Program-made: the position numbers and the translations under genes | Source: an uncultured Blautia sp. | GTDB lineage: Bacteria; Bacillota; Clostridia; Lachnospirales; Lachnospiraceae | Assembly: GCA_900542045.1 (NCBI GenBank) | Contig: UQMI01000004.1 | Coordinates: 1 to 64,000 of the forward strand | Direction of reading: 5' to 3' | Length of the DNA: 64,000 nucleotides | Notes under the pieces: model-generated | What the model was told of the DNA's origin: nothing | What the model saw: the letters and a program-made list of their open reading frames with translations, nothing else | Database searches by the model: none | Shown: in pieces, positions 6,959-15,840 of the stretch | Layout: each line of letters opens with the position of its first letter | Numbering within the stretch: the first letter of the stretch is position 1

Positions 6959-7465
6959 TCACACTTTGTTTCCATTTTTCAGATCTGCCTGCCGCTCCAG
7001 TTCAATTCCCTCCTGGGCCAGCACTGCAGAGATGTCCTCCCAGGAGAAGCCCCGTCGGGCCAGGTAGCCCTGGAGCCGGCGCATCTGACCTTCATCCAGT
7101 CTGGAACCGGGCGGATACTTCTTCCGTACCAGAGAGCGAAGCAATCCGCGCTCATCCAGTTCCTCCATGGCAGATACTTCCTCCCAGGCCTGAAGGGCCG
7201 TCTCCCGATCCACCCCCTTGCGCTGCAGTTCCTGCAGGATCTGCAGGCGGCTCTTGGACTGGCACCGGAACCGGATGAAATTCTCTGCGTAGCGCCTGTC
7301 ATCCACATAGCCAAAAGACTTTACATAGGCAAGAGCTTCTTCTGCCACTTCCTCCGGATAACTGGCCAGCAGCTTCTGGCGCAATCCCTTCTCTGTCCGA
7401 TCAGCCCGCTCCAGCAGATGCATGGCGCGCAGCCTGGCCTTTTTATAAATATCCATCTCGCTCAT
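6959..7465 (-). CDS. recX: Regulatory protein RecX
   Basis: A 168-residue protein of the RecX family: three-helix repeats with the family features RRYAENFIRFRCQSKSR near 58-74 and RKYPPGSRLD near 115. RecX binds RecA filaments and limits recombination and the SOS response. It begins ten bases after recA, as in many Firmicutes, and shares the LexA-controlled recA promoter. Its stop codon adjoins the promoter of the RiPP operon, so no terminator separates it cleanly from that cluster except the riboswitch terminator further down. Confidence 0.88.
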   Translation of the reverse strand: MSEMDIYKKARLRAMHLLERADRTEKGLRQKLLASYPEEVAEEALAYVKSFGYVDDRRYAENFIRFRCQSKSRLQILQELQRKGVDRETALQAWEEVSAMEELDERGLLRSLVRKKYPPGSRLDEGQMRRLQGYLARRGFSWEDISAVLAQEGIELERQADLKNGNKV

Positions 7466-7475
7466 GGGACCTGTC

Positions 7476-8555
7476 TTATTCTTCCTCTGCGTTCAGAGTA
7501 CCGGCAGAAAACTTCATCTGCTGTGGTGTGTCTGCATCTGCTGTCTCTGCAGGCTCTTCTCCATCCAGCAGATGATAGTGAATGCGGACTTTCTTCTCCA
7601 CCTCATCTCTCACTTCCGGATGTTCCTTCAGATAAATTTTGGCATTCTCGCGGCCCTGCCCGATCTTGGCGCCATTGTAGGCAAACCAGGCACCACTCTT
7701 ATTGATGATATTCAGATCCACTGCCAGATCCAGGATATCTCCCTCCTGGGAAATCCCCTCGCCGAACATAATATCAAATTCCGCCTGTTTAAACGGCGGC
7801 GCTATTTTATTCTTTACGACTTTAATGCGGGTACGGTTGCCTACCATCTCGCCGCCCTGTTTCAGGGTCTCCACCCTTCGCACATCCATACGGATAGAAG
7901 AATAGAACTTCAGAGCACGGCCGCCGGTGGTGGTCTCCGGATTACCAAACATCACACCCACCTTCTCACGGAGCTGATTGATAAATATTACAATACAGTT
8001 GGACTTGCTGATGGCCGCAGTCAGCTTGCGGAGAGCCTGGGACATGAGTCTCGCCTGAAGTCCCACATGACTGTCTCCCATATCTCCGTCAATCTCGGCC
8101 TTGGGCACCAGAGCTGCCACCGAGTCCACGATCACAATGTCCACTGCTCCGGATCGTACCATAGTCTCCGTGATCTCCAGAGCCTGCTCACCGTTATCCG
8201 GCTGTGAAATATATAGATTGTCAATATCCACGCCGATATTCTTGGCATACACCGGATCCAGCGCATGTTCCGCGTCGATGAATCCTGCAATGCCGCCTCT
8301 CTTCTGTACTTCTGCCACCATATGTAAAGCCACTGTAGTCTTACCGCTGGACTCCGGCCCATAGATCTCAATAATCCTTCCCTTGGGCACTCCTCCAAGT
8401 CCAAGTGCGATATCCAGGCTCAGAGAGCCTGTAGGAACTGTCTCAACCTGCATATTGGCTCCGGATTCTCCCAGCTTCATCACGGAACCCTTTCCATACT
8501 GCTTCTCTATCTGTCCAAGGGCTGCTTCCAGCGCCTTCTGCTTCTCTGCATTCAT
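7476..8555 (-). CDS. recA: Recombinase RecA
   Basis: A 359-residue RecA: P-loop GPESSGKTT at 66-74, Walker [12 protein letters not shown], the DNA-binding loop region [18 protein letters not shown], and an acidic C-terminal tail. It forms ATP-dependent filaments on single-stranded DNA for recombination and LexA autocleavage. Length is normal. Promoter and LexA box lie upstream; recX follows in the same operon. Confidence 0.98.
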   Translation of the reverse strand: MNAEKQKALEAALGQIEKQYGKGSVMKLGESGANMQVETVPTGSLSLDIALGLGGVPKGRIIEIYGPESSGKTTVALHMVAEVQKRGGIAGFIDAEHALDPVYAKNIGVDIDNLYISQPDNGEQALEITETMVRSGAVDIVIVDSVAALVPKAEIDGDMGDSHVGLQARLMSQALRKLTAAISKSNCIVIFINQLREKVGVMFGNPETTTGGRALKFYSSIRMDVRRVETLKQGGEMVGNRTRIKVVKNKIAPPFKQAEFDIMFGEGISQEGDILDLAVDLNIINKSGAWFAYNGAKIGQGRENAKIYLKEHPEVRDEVEKKVRIHYHLLDGEEPAETADADTPQQMKFSAGTLNAEEE

Positions 8556-8592
8556 ACGTTCGTTCTCCTTATCTTATCTATTTTCTGATTAT

Positions 8593-8606
8593 CGAACCTA
8601 TGTTCG
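8593..8606. promoter_or_regulatory. LexA (DinR) box of recA
   Basis: CGAACCTATGTTCG matches the Firmicutes consensus CGAAC-N4-GTTCG perfectly in both arms. It lies just downstream of the predicted start of recA transcription, a position suited to repression. Confidence 0.92.
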
Positions 8607-8621
8607 CGTTTTCTACTAACC

Positions 8622-8650
8622 ATACTATTATAATTTCTGTTCCTTGTCAA
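8622..8650 (-). promoter_or_regulatory. Sigma-A promoter of recA-recX
   Basis: TTGACA (8650-8645), 17 bases, TAGTAT (8627-8622) on the minus strand. The start near 8615 precedes the LexA box. Confidence 0.85.
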
Positions 8651-8658
8651 CTGTTTTC

Positions 8659-8678
8659 TGTCGAAACTCCTGTCGAAA
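8659..8678 (+). promoter_or_regulatory. Two tandem Spo0A boxes
   Basis: TGTCGAA occurs at 8659-8665 and again at 8671-8677, each followed by A, 12 bases apart on the same face of the helix. Both match the 0A-box core TGNCGAA exactly. They lie immediately upstream of the recA -35 and about 100 bases before the LysR gene, so Spo0A-P could act on either. Confidence 0.6.
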
Positions 8679-8687
8679 TACCGCCTC

Positions 8688-8745
8688 TTTACAATAAGAT
8701 TATTTTATCGTAATATAAAAATATATAATTTTATTTTATTGTAAA
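8688..8745. promoter_or_regulatory. 10-bp inverted repeat in the LysR gene promoter region
   Basis: TTTACAATAA (8688-8697) and TTATTGTAAA (8736-8745) are perfect inverted copies 38 bases apart in a very A+T-rich stretch directly upstream of the LysR gene. The arrangement suits a dimeric regulator or an autoregulatory LysR tetramer; which protein binds is unknown. Confidence 0.5.
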
Positions 8746-8777
8746 TCTCTGTTATGATAGGAAATGAGGAAAACAAT

Positions 8778-9683
8778 ATGCTGGATTTCAGGATTGAAAC
8801 CTTTCTTCAGGTATGTGAAGACATGAATTACACCCGGGCCGCTCAGCGGCTGAACCTGACACAGCCGGCCGTGTCGCAGCACATTCGCTGGCTGGAAGAG
8901 AAACTGGGAGCGCCGCTTTTTCTTTATCAGGGCAAAAAACTGCAGCTGACACCCGCAGGAATCCTGCTGAAAAACACAGCTGCTACCATGAATCACGACA
9001 TTCTGAATCTGAAGGAAAAAATGCAGGAAACCCTCAACCAGAAGCCGCCTCTGAAAATGGGACTGACGCTCACCATTGCAGAATTTGAAGTCTCCCGGAG
9101 CATTGCAGCTTATCTGAGTCAGAATAACATCCGCTCCGTGCTTCTCTCTGTAGACAACACCAAAACACTTCTGCAGGAGCTGGATGAAGGATACATCGAC
9201 TTCGCTCTGGTGGAAGGAAATTTTCCAAGAGAAATCTACCACCATCAGCTCTATGCCAGAGAGCGGTACATTGGCGTCTGCCGTCCGGATGATCCCCTTG
9301 CTTCCGGCACCCATTCCATCGAGGAACTGCTGCAGTACCGGCTTGTCACCCGGGAAGCCGGCTCCGGCACCCGGAATATCCTGGAGCGCTATCTGGAAAT
9401 GAAAAGTCTGGAAGTTTCCAGCTTTTCCGCTCTGGTGGAAGCCGGGAGCATCGGCCTGATCAAACAGCTGGTGGAATATGGCTGCGGCATCACATTTCTC
9501 TATCAGGCCGCAGTGAATAAGGAACTGAAAGAAGGCCGGCTCTGTGAAATAAAGATCGCCAATATGGAGATCGTCCACGATTTTTCCTTTATCTGGCGGG
9601 AAAACAGCCTTTTCTTTGAAGACTATCAAAAGGTCTTTGAATTTTTAAAAGAACATAAAAAATTATTGGAGGAAAAGTTATGA
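8778..9683 (+). CDS. LysR-family transcriptional regulator
   Basis: A protein of about 301 residues from the ATG at 8778, which has GAGGA at a good distance; an upstream in-frame ATG at 8754 lacks one. The N-terminal winged helix (NYTRAAQRLNLTQPAVSQHIRWLEEKLGAPLF) is typical LysR and the rest is the periplasmic-binding-type effector domain, close to CysL/CbbR-type members. Its stop overlaps the start of the following oxidoreductase by four bases (ATGA), so the regulator and its probable target form one unit. The effector is unknown; sulfur or nitrogen oxyanion status would fit the neighbour. Confidence 0.88.
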   Translation: MLDFRIETFLQVCEDMNYTRAAQRLNLTQPAVSQHIRWLEEKLGAPLFLYQGKKLQLTPAGILLKNTAATMNHDILNLKEKMQETLNQKPPLKMGLTLTIAEFEVSRSIAAYLSQNNIRSVLLSVDNTKTLLQELDEGYIDFALVEGNFPREIYHHQLYARERYIGVCRPDDPLASGTHSIEELLQYRLVTREAGSGTRNILERYLEMKSLEVSSFSALVEAGSIGLIKQLVEYGCGITFLYQAAVNKELKEGRLCEIKIANMEIVHDFSFIWRENSLFFEDYQKVFEFLKEHKKLLEEKL

Positions 9684-12262
9684 AGGTATTAGTCATTGGC
9701 GGTGTGGCCGCCGGAACAAAAACAGCCGCAAAACTCAAACGCGAAGATCGGAGTGCGGAAGTCACCATTATTACCAGAGATCAGGAAATTTCCTATGCAG
9801 GCTGCGGACTTCCTTATTATGTGGGGGGACTCATTGAAGAAAAGGACGAACTGATCGTAAATACTCCGGCCAAATATGCCGCCCTCACCGGCGTCAATGT
9901 CCTTACCGGCCGGGAAGCTGTGTCTCTGGATGCTGCCGCAAAGACCGTACAGGCCAGAAATCTGGAAACCGGCTCCATGGAGACCTACTCCTATGACCGC
10001 CTGGTCATCGCCACCGGCGCCTCTGCCGCCCTTCCGCCCCTGGAAGGCATGGACAAAAAAGGCGTCTTCAAAATGCGTACGCCGGACGATGCCATCTCCA
10101 TGCGTTCTTATATTGAAGAAAACAACGTTAAAAAAGCCGTTGTCATCGGCGCCGGCTTCATCGGACTGGAAGTGGCTGAAAATCTGAAAGCCCAGGGAAT
10201 TTCTGTGACAGTCATTGATTTTGCTCCCCAGGTAATGCCCGGTATCTTTGATCCGGAAATGGCTCATTATGTGAAAAAACATCTCCTGAAACACGGCATC
10301 CGTGTCATTACCGGCACAAAGGGAGAAGCTGTTCTGGGTGAAGACACGGTAACCGGCATCCGCACAGGCGCCGGCACGCTGCCCTGTACTCTTCTGGTAT
10401 CTGCCGCCGGCATCCGTCCCAATACTGATTTCCTGGCAGACAGCGGTATCCAGATGTACAAAGGGACCATTCAGGTTGATGCGCAGATGAAGACCAGCCT
10501 GCCGGATATCTATGCCGTGGGAGACTGCGCCATGGTCACAAACCGTATCACAGGCCAGCCCAAATGGTCGCCCATGGGATCTTCTGCCAATCTGGAAGGC
10601 CGGACCCTGGCTCAGATTCTGGCCGGCCACAACAAGACCTATCCCGGTGTTCTGGGAACAGCTGTGGTCAAACTGCCCGGACTGAATGCAGGCCGTACCG
10701 GACTGACTGAAGAACAGGCTGCCGAAGCCGGCTATGATGTGATCACTGCACTGGCTGTCACTGATGACAAAGCCCATTACTATCCGGACGCCTCTTTCTT
10801 CATTACCAAACTGATCGCCGACCGCAGCAGCCGCAAGCTTCTGGGTGCACAGATCCTGGGACCGGGTGCCGTGGATAAAATGACAGATATTGCTGTTATG
10901 GGCATTTCCATGGGCGCTGTGCTGGAAGATTTTGAAAATCTGGACTTCGCCTACGCACCGCCATTTTCCACTGCCATCCATCCCTTTGTACAGGCAGTGT
11001 ATATCCTGATCAACAAGCTGGACGGCGTCATGGACAGCATGACTCCTGCAGAGTATGCCGCAGGCAAAGCCGATGACTACAAGATCCTGGATGTGGCTCC
11101 GGCTCCTTCCATCCCGGGAGCTCAGTATATCAATCTGGCGGAAGTAAACGGAGAACTTCCCGGCATTGCCAAAGACGAAAAACTGCTTCTGGTCTGTGCC
11201 AAGGGAAAGAGAGGCTATTTCCTGCAGAACCGCCTGAAACATTTCGGTTATACCAATACCCTGGTGCTGGAAGGCGCTGCTTTCTTTAACGATGTACGGG
11301 TCAAACGCCCTGCCGGCAAACTTCCCGCCGAAGAGATCACCCGGGTAAAAGGCCTGGGCTTCCTTCAGGACAAACGGACCGGCGATCACTTTAACGCCCG
11401 TGTGATCACCAGAAACGGAAAGATCACAGCAGAGGAGATCCGCACCATCACAGAGGCAGCCGAACTTTACGGCAGCGGAGAAATCGCCATGACCTCCCGT
11501 CTCACCATTGAGATCCAGGATGTACCTTATGAGAACATCGAACCTCTCCGGGAGCACCTGCTGCAGGCCGGACTGGAAACAGGAGGAACCGGCTCCAAAG
11601 TCCGTCCCGTTGTTTCCTGTAAGGGAACTACCTGTCAGTATGGACTGATCGATACCTTCGCCCTTTCCGAAGAAATCCATCAGCGCTTCTATCTGGGCTA
11701 TCACGATGTGAAGCTGCCCCACAAGTTCAAAATTGCCGTGGGTGGCTGTCCTAACAACTGTGTGAAACCAGATCTGAATGATCTGGGCATCATCGGCCAG
11801 CGGGTTCCTCTGGTAGATCTGGAAAAATGCCGGGGCTGCAAAAAATGCCAGATTGAAAACACCTGCCCCATCAAGGTGGCAAAAATGGTGGACGGAAAAA
11901 TTTCCATCGATCCGGAAGCCTGCAACCACTGCGGAAGATGTATCGGAAAATGTCCGTTCAAAGCCTTTGAAGAATACACCAACGGCTACCGGATCTATAT
12001 CGGAGGCAGATGGGGCAAACGTGTGGCCCAGGGCCGGTATCTGGACAAAGTATTCACAGACAAGGAAGAGGTTCTGAATGTGGTGGAAAAAGCCATCCTT
12101 CTCTTCCGTGAACAGGGAATCACCGGAGAACGCTTCTCCGACACCATTGAGCGTCTCGGCTTTGAAAATGTACAGGAACAGCTTCTGGCCGATGATCTTC
12201 TGACCAGAAAGCAGGAAAACCTCTCTGCCCAGAAGCATCTGAAAGGCGGCGCCACCTGCTGA
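9680..12262 (+). CDS. Multidomain oxidoreductase: CoA-disulfide reductase, rhodanese, siroheme reductase and ferredoxin domains
   Basis: An 860-residue fusion. Residues 1-450 form an FAD/NAD(P) disulfide reductase of CoA-disulfide-reductase type: GGVAAG at 7-12, redox Cys42 in YAGCGLPYYVGG, NAD-binding GAGFIG at 157-162 and GDCA at 281-284. Residues 452-545 form a rhodanese domain with Cys506 in VCAKGKRG. Residues 575-705 resemble a sulfite/nitrite reductase half with Cys647, 652, 690 and 694, the siroheme-[4Fe-4S] ligand pattern. Residues 712-760 carry two ferredoxin clusters (Cys 717, 720, 723, 729 and 748, 751, 754, 758). GGAGG precedes the ATG. The layout suggests NAD(P)H electrons passed through FeS centres to a sulfur or nitrogen oxyanion, but the substrate is not known. 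The first Cys pair is C-x4-C, one residue shorter than the usual C-x5-C. Confidence 0.85.
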   Translation: MKVLVIGGVAAGTKTAAKLKREDRSAEVTIITRDQEISYAGCGLPYYVGGLIEEKDELIVNTPAKYAALTGVNVLTGREAVSLDAAAKTVQARNLETGSMETYSYDRLVIATGASAALPPLEGMDKKGVFKMRTPDDAISMRSYIEENNVKKAVVIGAGFIGLEVAENLKAQGISVTVIDFAPQVMPGIFDPEMAHYVKKHLLKHGIRVITGTKGEAVLGEDTVTGIRTGAGTLPCTLLVSAAGIRPNTDFLADSGIQMYKGTIQVDAQMKTSLPDIYAVGDCAMVTNRITGQPKWSPMGSSANLEGRTLAQILAGHNKTYPGVLGTAVVKLPGLNAGRTGLTEEQAAEAGYDVITALAVTDDKAHYYPDASFFITKLIADRSSRKLLGAQILGPGAVDKMTDIAVMGISMGAVLEDFENLDFAYAPPFSTAIHPFVQAVYILINKLDGVMDSMTPAEYAAGKADDYKILDVAPAPSIPGAQYINLAEVNGELPGIAKDEKLLLVCAKGKRGYFLQNRLKHFGYTNTLVLEGAAFFNDVRVKRPAGKLPAEEITRVKGLGFLQDKRTGDHFNARVITRNGKITAEEIRTITEAAELYGSGEIAMTSRLTIEIQDVPYENIEPLREHLLQAGLETGGTGSKVRPVVSCKGTTCQYGLIDTFALSEEIHQRFYLGYHDVKLPHKFKIAVGGCPNNCVKPDLNDLGIIGQRVPLVDLEKCRGCKKCQIENTCPIKVAKMVDGKISIDPEACNHCGRCIGKCPFKAFEEYTNGYRIYIGGRWGKRVAQGRYLDKVFTDKEEVLNVVEKAILLFREQGITGERFSDTIERLGFENVQEQLLADDLLTRKQENLSAQKHLKGGATC

Positions 12263-12389
12263 TCTTTCATGGAACAGAACATCTTTTTGACCATTATTTC
12301 AGGGTACAAAAACCTTTAAACCGTCATAATAATCTCTGGTTAGCATAATTCCATCATAATAGGAAACCAAAGCAGCCCTGGATATCCAG

Positions 12390-12774
12390 TATCTCTGAAA
12401 ATGGTACGAGTGCCGAACAGAAAGGTACCCGGAAGCATGTGAAATTCAAAAAAATGGAATGTGTGCCGAACTGAAGGGCTGCCGGAAGCATGTGTTATTC
12501 CTGAAAGTGGCACGAGTGCCGAACAGAAAGGTACCCGGAAGCATGTGTTATTCCTGAAAGTGACACGAGTGCCGAACTAAAAGGTGCCCGGAAGCATGTG
12601 AGATTCACAAAATTGGAATGCGTGCCGAACTGAGAGGCAATCGAGTACAGGGAATACTACGAAAAACGGTATGTGTGCCGAACCAACAGGCTCTCGAGTA
12701 CAGGCGATATTCCTGAAAATGAAATGTGTGCCGAATCAATAGGCCCTCGAACAGCCCTTCCAGACAGTCTCTTC
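12390..12774. repeat. Array of seven degenerate 53-bp tandem repeats
   Basis: GTGCCGAA occurs at 12410, 12463, 12516, 12569, 12622, 12675 and 12728, an exact 53-bp period. Units 1-4 also share CCCGGAAGCATGTG and an ATTC..GAAA..GG tail; units 5-7 diverge to CTCGAGTACAGG. A partial unit tail lies before 12410. The period is not a multiple of three and no open frame crosses the array, so it is non-coding. Whole units are related, so it is not a CRISPR array. It fills most of the 636-base gap after the oxidoreductase. Confidence 0.9.
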
Positions 12775-12802
12775 CGAACAGCCCTTTCCAGACAGCCTCT
12801 TT
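12748..12802. repeat. Two 27/28-bp direct repeats
   Basis: A 27-base unit starting CGAACAGCCCTTCCAGACAG at 12748 recurs at 12775 with one inserted and one or two changed bases. It grows out of the last 53-bp unit and ends at the terminator stem. Confidence 0.75.
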
Positions 12803-12807
12803 AAGAC

Positions 12808-12846
12808 AAAAACAGCTGCAGAGCTCTGTGCCCTGCAGCTGTTTTT
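12808..12846. terminator. Bidirectional intrinsic terminator
   Basis: AAAAACAGCTGCAG (12808-12821) pairs perfectly with CTGCAGCTGTTTTT (12833-12846) over 14 bp with an 11-base loop. The A and T runs serve both strands: the oxidoreductase from the left and the coat genes from the right. Confidence 0.92.
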
Positions 12847-12898
12847 GCTGTCTACGATTCCCATGAAATACCGACGCACCGGCATTCCATGACAGATG

Positions 12899-13153
12899 TT
12901 ACATCACATTCTGGCTGAATAATGCCTTTACATGAGAGACTTCCTCCGGTGTTGCTTTCTCCGCCGGAATGTAATACTGTCTCCGACGTGCGATCTGATA
13001 AATTTCTTCCTGAGACATTTCGCACTGGTTGCGCAGCTGTTTTAAGGTCTGCTTCAGCTGTGGATTCTCTGTCTGAGAGATCATCTCGCTGTAGCGCACC
13101 AGTTCCCCGTTCACTCCGTTTAACGCGTCTGCTACCATTGCTTTTTCGTTCAT
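12899..13153 (-). CDS. CotF-type spore coat protein
   Basis: An 84-residue helical protein from the ATG at 13153, chosen for its GGAGG eight bases away. It has the Coat F pattern of heptad-like helices with a central LKQTLKQLRNQCE and a C-terminal YYIPAEKA. Such proteins are made in the mother cell and deposited in the inner coat. It follows a second small coat-like gene by a few bases, forming a two-gene unit between glgA and a terminator. Assignment rests on pattern and context. Confidence 0.7.
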   Translation of the reverse strand: MNEKAMVADALNGVNGELVRYSEMISQTENPQLKQTLKQLRNQCEMSQEEIYQIARRRQYYIPAEKATPEEVSHVKALFSQNVM

Positions 13154-13165
13154 ATGCTCCACCTC

Positions 13166-13351
13166 CTACTGCAGAAACTGCATCAGCTGCTGTTTCATGG
13201 TCATCGCCGACTGGGCCGATTTCTGAAAGTACTGTTTTACCTCAGGGTCCTGTGCTTTCTGAGCATATTCCTGCATCTTGCAGTGATTGGTGTCGCATCC
13301 GCCGATCAAATGGCGCAGATTCTGTAAATCCAGAACTGAAATATCCGTCAT
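13166..13351 (-). CDS. Small CotF-like spore coat protein
   Basis: A 61-residue protein from the ATG at 13351 with AGGAGG upstream. The sequence has DLQNLRHLIGGCDTNHC, then two amphipathic helices ending in MKQQLMQFLQ, similar to short spore coat proteins paired with CotF in Lachnospiraceae. Cys and His residues near 19-25 could allow cross-linking or metal binding. It is just upstream of the other coat gene and probably co-transcribed in the mother cell. Confidence 0.65.
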   Translation of the reverse strand: MTDISVLDLQNLRHLIGGCDTNHCKMQEYAQKAQDPEVKQYFQKSAQSAMTMKQQLMQFLQ

Positions 13352-13489
13352 ATGGCTTACCTCCTGCCGCAAATTTTCTGCCGCGCTGCGCGGCCATGAA
13401 AAACCAGATTATCTCCCCGGCCCCATCCGGTCCACAGGCGTCTGTCCGGTTTCTCATCCACACAGTTAGTATGCCACTGTTTTCGCAAT

Positions 13490-14935
13490 CTATTCTCCGA
13501 TCAGCCAGTTGTACATTTCCTCATATTGCCTTGCGGAATTATTCCATGAGTAATCCGCTGCCATGGCCCGATCCACAATTTTGTTCCATTCTCTCTTCTT
13601 GTCATAGAAGATCCGTTCCGCATTGCGGATCGTCGCCAGCATCTCGTGGGCGTTGTAATTTCGGAAACTGAATCCTGTTCCTTTGCTTTCGTATTCGTTA
13701 TATGGTTCAACCGTATCCTTCAATCCGCCTGTCTCCCGTACAATGGGAACCGTTCCATAGCGAAGGCTCATTAACTGACTCAGACCGCAGGGCTCGAACA
13801 GCGACGGCATCAGGAATGCATCACAGGATGCGTAAATACGGTGAGACAGTTCCTCTGAATAATAAATATTTGCGGATACCTTGCCATGGTATTTCCAGTC
13901 AAAATGCCGGAACATATTCTCATATCTCTCTTCTCCGGTACCCAGGGCAACAATCTGAACGGCGTCCTGGCAGAGCTCATCCATAATATAAGCCACCAGA
14001 TCAAATCCCTTCTGATCTGTCAGACGGGAAACCATACCGATCAGCATCACCTTGGAGTCCTCTGTCAGCCCCAATTCCCGCTGCAGAGCCAGTTTATTTT
14101 TTACTTTTTCCTTCCGGAACGTGGTCGCATTATAATTCTTGACAATATACGGATCTGTCTCCGGATTGTATTCATCATAATCAATTCCATTTACAATTCC
14201 CCGAAGACTGCCTGCCCGGGCGCACATCAGCCCATCCAGCCTTTCTCCATAGAACGGGGTCTTGATCTCTTCTGCATAAGTATTGCTTACTGTGGTAATA
14301 GCATCTGCAAAAACAATGCCGCCTTTCAGATAGTTGGCATCCTTATATGCCTCCAGTTTATCCGGCGTGAAATAATAATCCGACAAACCTGTAATGGCTT
14401 TTACGGTTTTTACATCCCAAACACCCTGAAATTTCAGGTTATGTATGGTCATGATCGTTTTAATCCCTCTGAAAAATTCTCCTGCCTGGAAGGAATCGTG
14501 AAGATACACCGGCACCAGTCCGGTCTGCCAGTCATGACAGTGGATAATATCCGGCCGGAAATCAATAACAGGTAAGATGGACAATACCGCCTTTGAGAAA
14601 AACGCAAATTTCTCCAGATCCCACGGTCCGCCTTCATACGGCTGCGGTCCGGAAAAATAATATTCGTTATCAATGAAATAGAATTGGATGCCGTCATATT
14701 CCGTATGCAGCACACCCACATAACAATTCTTATCACCCAGATCCATGTAAAAATGGGTCACATACTCCATCTGGTCCTTCCATTCCTGTTTCATGCATCC
14801 ATATTTTGGCAAAACCACCCGAATATCAAAATAACGTTTATCAAAACACTTGGGAAGCGCACCTGCCACGTCCGCAAGACCTCCAGTCTTGATAAATGGA
14901 ACCGCTTCTGACGTTGCATACAAAATTCTCTTCAT
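13490..14935 (-). CDS. glgA: Glycogen synthase (ADP-glucose type)
   Basis: A 481-residue GT5 glycosyltransferase: the ADP-glucose-binding KTGGL at 16-20, a GT-B fold, and the C-terminal SLFEPCGLSQLMSLRYGT motif holding the catalytic Glu. It extends alpha-1,4-glucan chains from ADP-glucose for intracellular glycogen. Length is normal. No other glg gene is in the window; it stands alone between coat genes and spo0A, about 100 bases downstream of the latter. Confidence 0.95.
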   Translation of the reverse strand: MKRILYATSEAVPFIKTGGLADVAGALPKCFDKRYFDIRVVLPKYGCMKQEWKDQMEYVTHFYMDLGDKNCYVGVLHTEYDGIQFYFIDNEYYFSGPQPYEGGPWDLEKFAFFSKAVLSILPVIDFRPDIIHCHDWQTGLVPVYLHDSFQAGEFFRGIKTIMTIHNLKFQGVWDVKTVKAITGLSDYYFTPDKLEAYKDANYLKGGIVFADAITTVSNTYAEEIKTPFYGERLDGLMCARAGSLRGIVNGIDYDEYNPETDPYIVKNYNATTFRKEKVKNKLALQRELGLTEDSKVMLIGMVSRLTDQKGFDLVAYIMDELCQDAVQIVALGTGEERYENMFRHFDWKYHGKVSANIYYSEELSHRIYASCDAFLMPSLFEPCGLSQLMSLRYGTVPIVRETGGLKDTVEPYNEYESKGTGFSFRNYNAHEMLATIRNAERIFYDKKREWNKIVDRAMAADYSWNNSARQYEEMYNWLIGE

Positions 14936-15033
14936 CCGTAAAACCCTCCTTGGCTATTGCCTCTTTCCTATTGGCATCCAAACGGCATGATCCGTTTTTC
15001 CCTGCCTTTCCTTCATTATAGCTCACTTCAGGT

Positions 15034-15840
15034 CTAATGGAAAGAGTGATTTTTATATTCAAGTCGTATTTTATCTGCAATTAATGCAATAAACTCGGAA
15101 TTTGTAGGTTTTCCTTTTCCTGTGCTGACGGTGTAACCGAACAATTCATCAATGGTATCCATTTTTCCCCGGCTCCAGGCTACTTCAATGGCATGCCGGA
15201 TGGCCCGCTCCACACGGCTGGGCGTGGTCTGATGCCTTTTGGCAATCGTTGGATAGAGGATCTTTGTGATGGAATTGAGCATTTCCACATCTTCCACTGC
15301 CAAAATAATAGCATCCCGCAGATACTGATAGCCTTTAATATGCGCAGGCACACCGATCTCATGGATAATATTTGTCACATCCGTCTCCAGATTCTGCACC
15401 ATATACCGCTCTTTTTCTTCTCTTGCACTCTGCTTGTATACTTCCTTCAGCCTTTTTTCTCCTGCTTTATGCAAATGCTTGATACGGTTCAGCAGCATTT
15501 GATTATCAAAGGGCTTCAGCACATAGTATTCCGCTCCCAGCTGAAATGCATTTTCTGTGATCCGTTCCTGTCCCACAGCAGAAACTACAATAAAAGACGG
15601 GCGTTTTTTCAGACCGGCGTCATGTCCCACCTTTTCCATTACAGACAGACCGTCTACTTTCGGCATAATAATATCCAGCAGTACCACATCCGGTTCTTTT
15701 TCCTTGATGATATTACAGATTTCTTCCCCATTATGTGCTTTTCCCACTAATTCCAGATCTTTGTCTTCATCTATCATTTTCCCCAGCATTTCTACCATCT
15801 TTTCATTGTCATCCGCAATGGCCACATTCAATTTCTCCAT
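15034..15840 (-). CDS. spo0A: Sporulation master regulator Spo0A
   Basis: A 268-residue response regulator: acidic pocket D10-D11, phospho-acceptor D56 in LLDIIMP, conserved Lys in VLKPFD, then the Spo0A-specific DNA-binding domain with [20 protein letters not shown]. Phosphorylated Spo0A starts sporulation and controls stationary-phase genes through 0A boxes. It lies directly downstream of spoIVB, the classical order. A perfect 0A box upstream supports autoregulation. Confidence 0.98.
   Translation of the reverse strand: MEKLNVAIADDNEKMVEMLGKMIDEDKDLELVGKAHNGEEICNIIKEKEPDVVLLDIIMPKVDGLSVMEKVGHDAGLKKRPSFIVVSAVGQERITENAFQLGAEYYVLKPFDNQMLLNRIKHLHKAGEKRLKEVYKQSAREEKERYMVQNLETDVTNIIHEIGVPAHIKGYQYLRDAIILAVEDVEMLNSITKILYPTIAKRHQTTPSRVERAIRHAIEVAWSRGKMDTIDELFGYTVSTGKGKPTNSEFIALIADKIRLEYKNHSFH

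Noticed and set aside
9689..12238. An 849-residue open frame on the minus strand opposite the oxidoreductase
   Set aside because: It is a codon-bias shadow of the plus-strand gene, which has clear domains and motifs; the antisense frame has no family features or ribosome binding site. The same applies to 8736-9629 opposite the LysR gene.
12410..12760. The 53-bp array as a CRISPR array
   Set aside because: The intervals between conserved blocks are themselves related in sequence, there are no unique spacers, and no cas genes are in the window.
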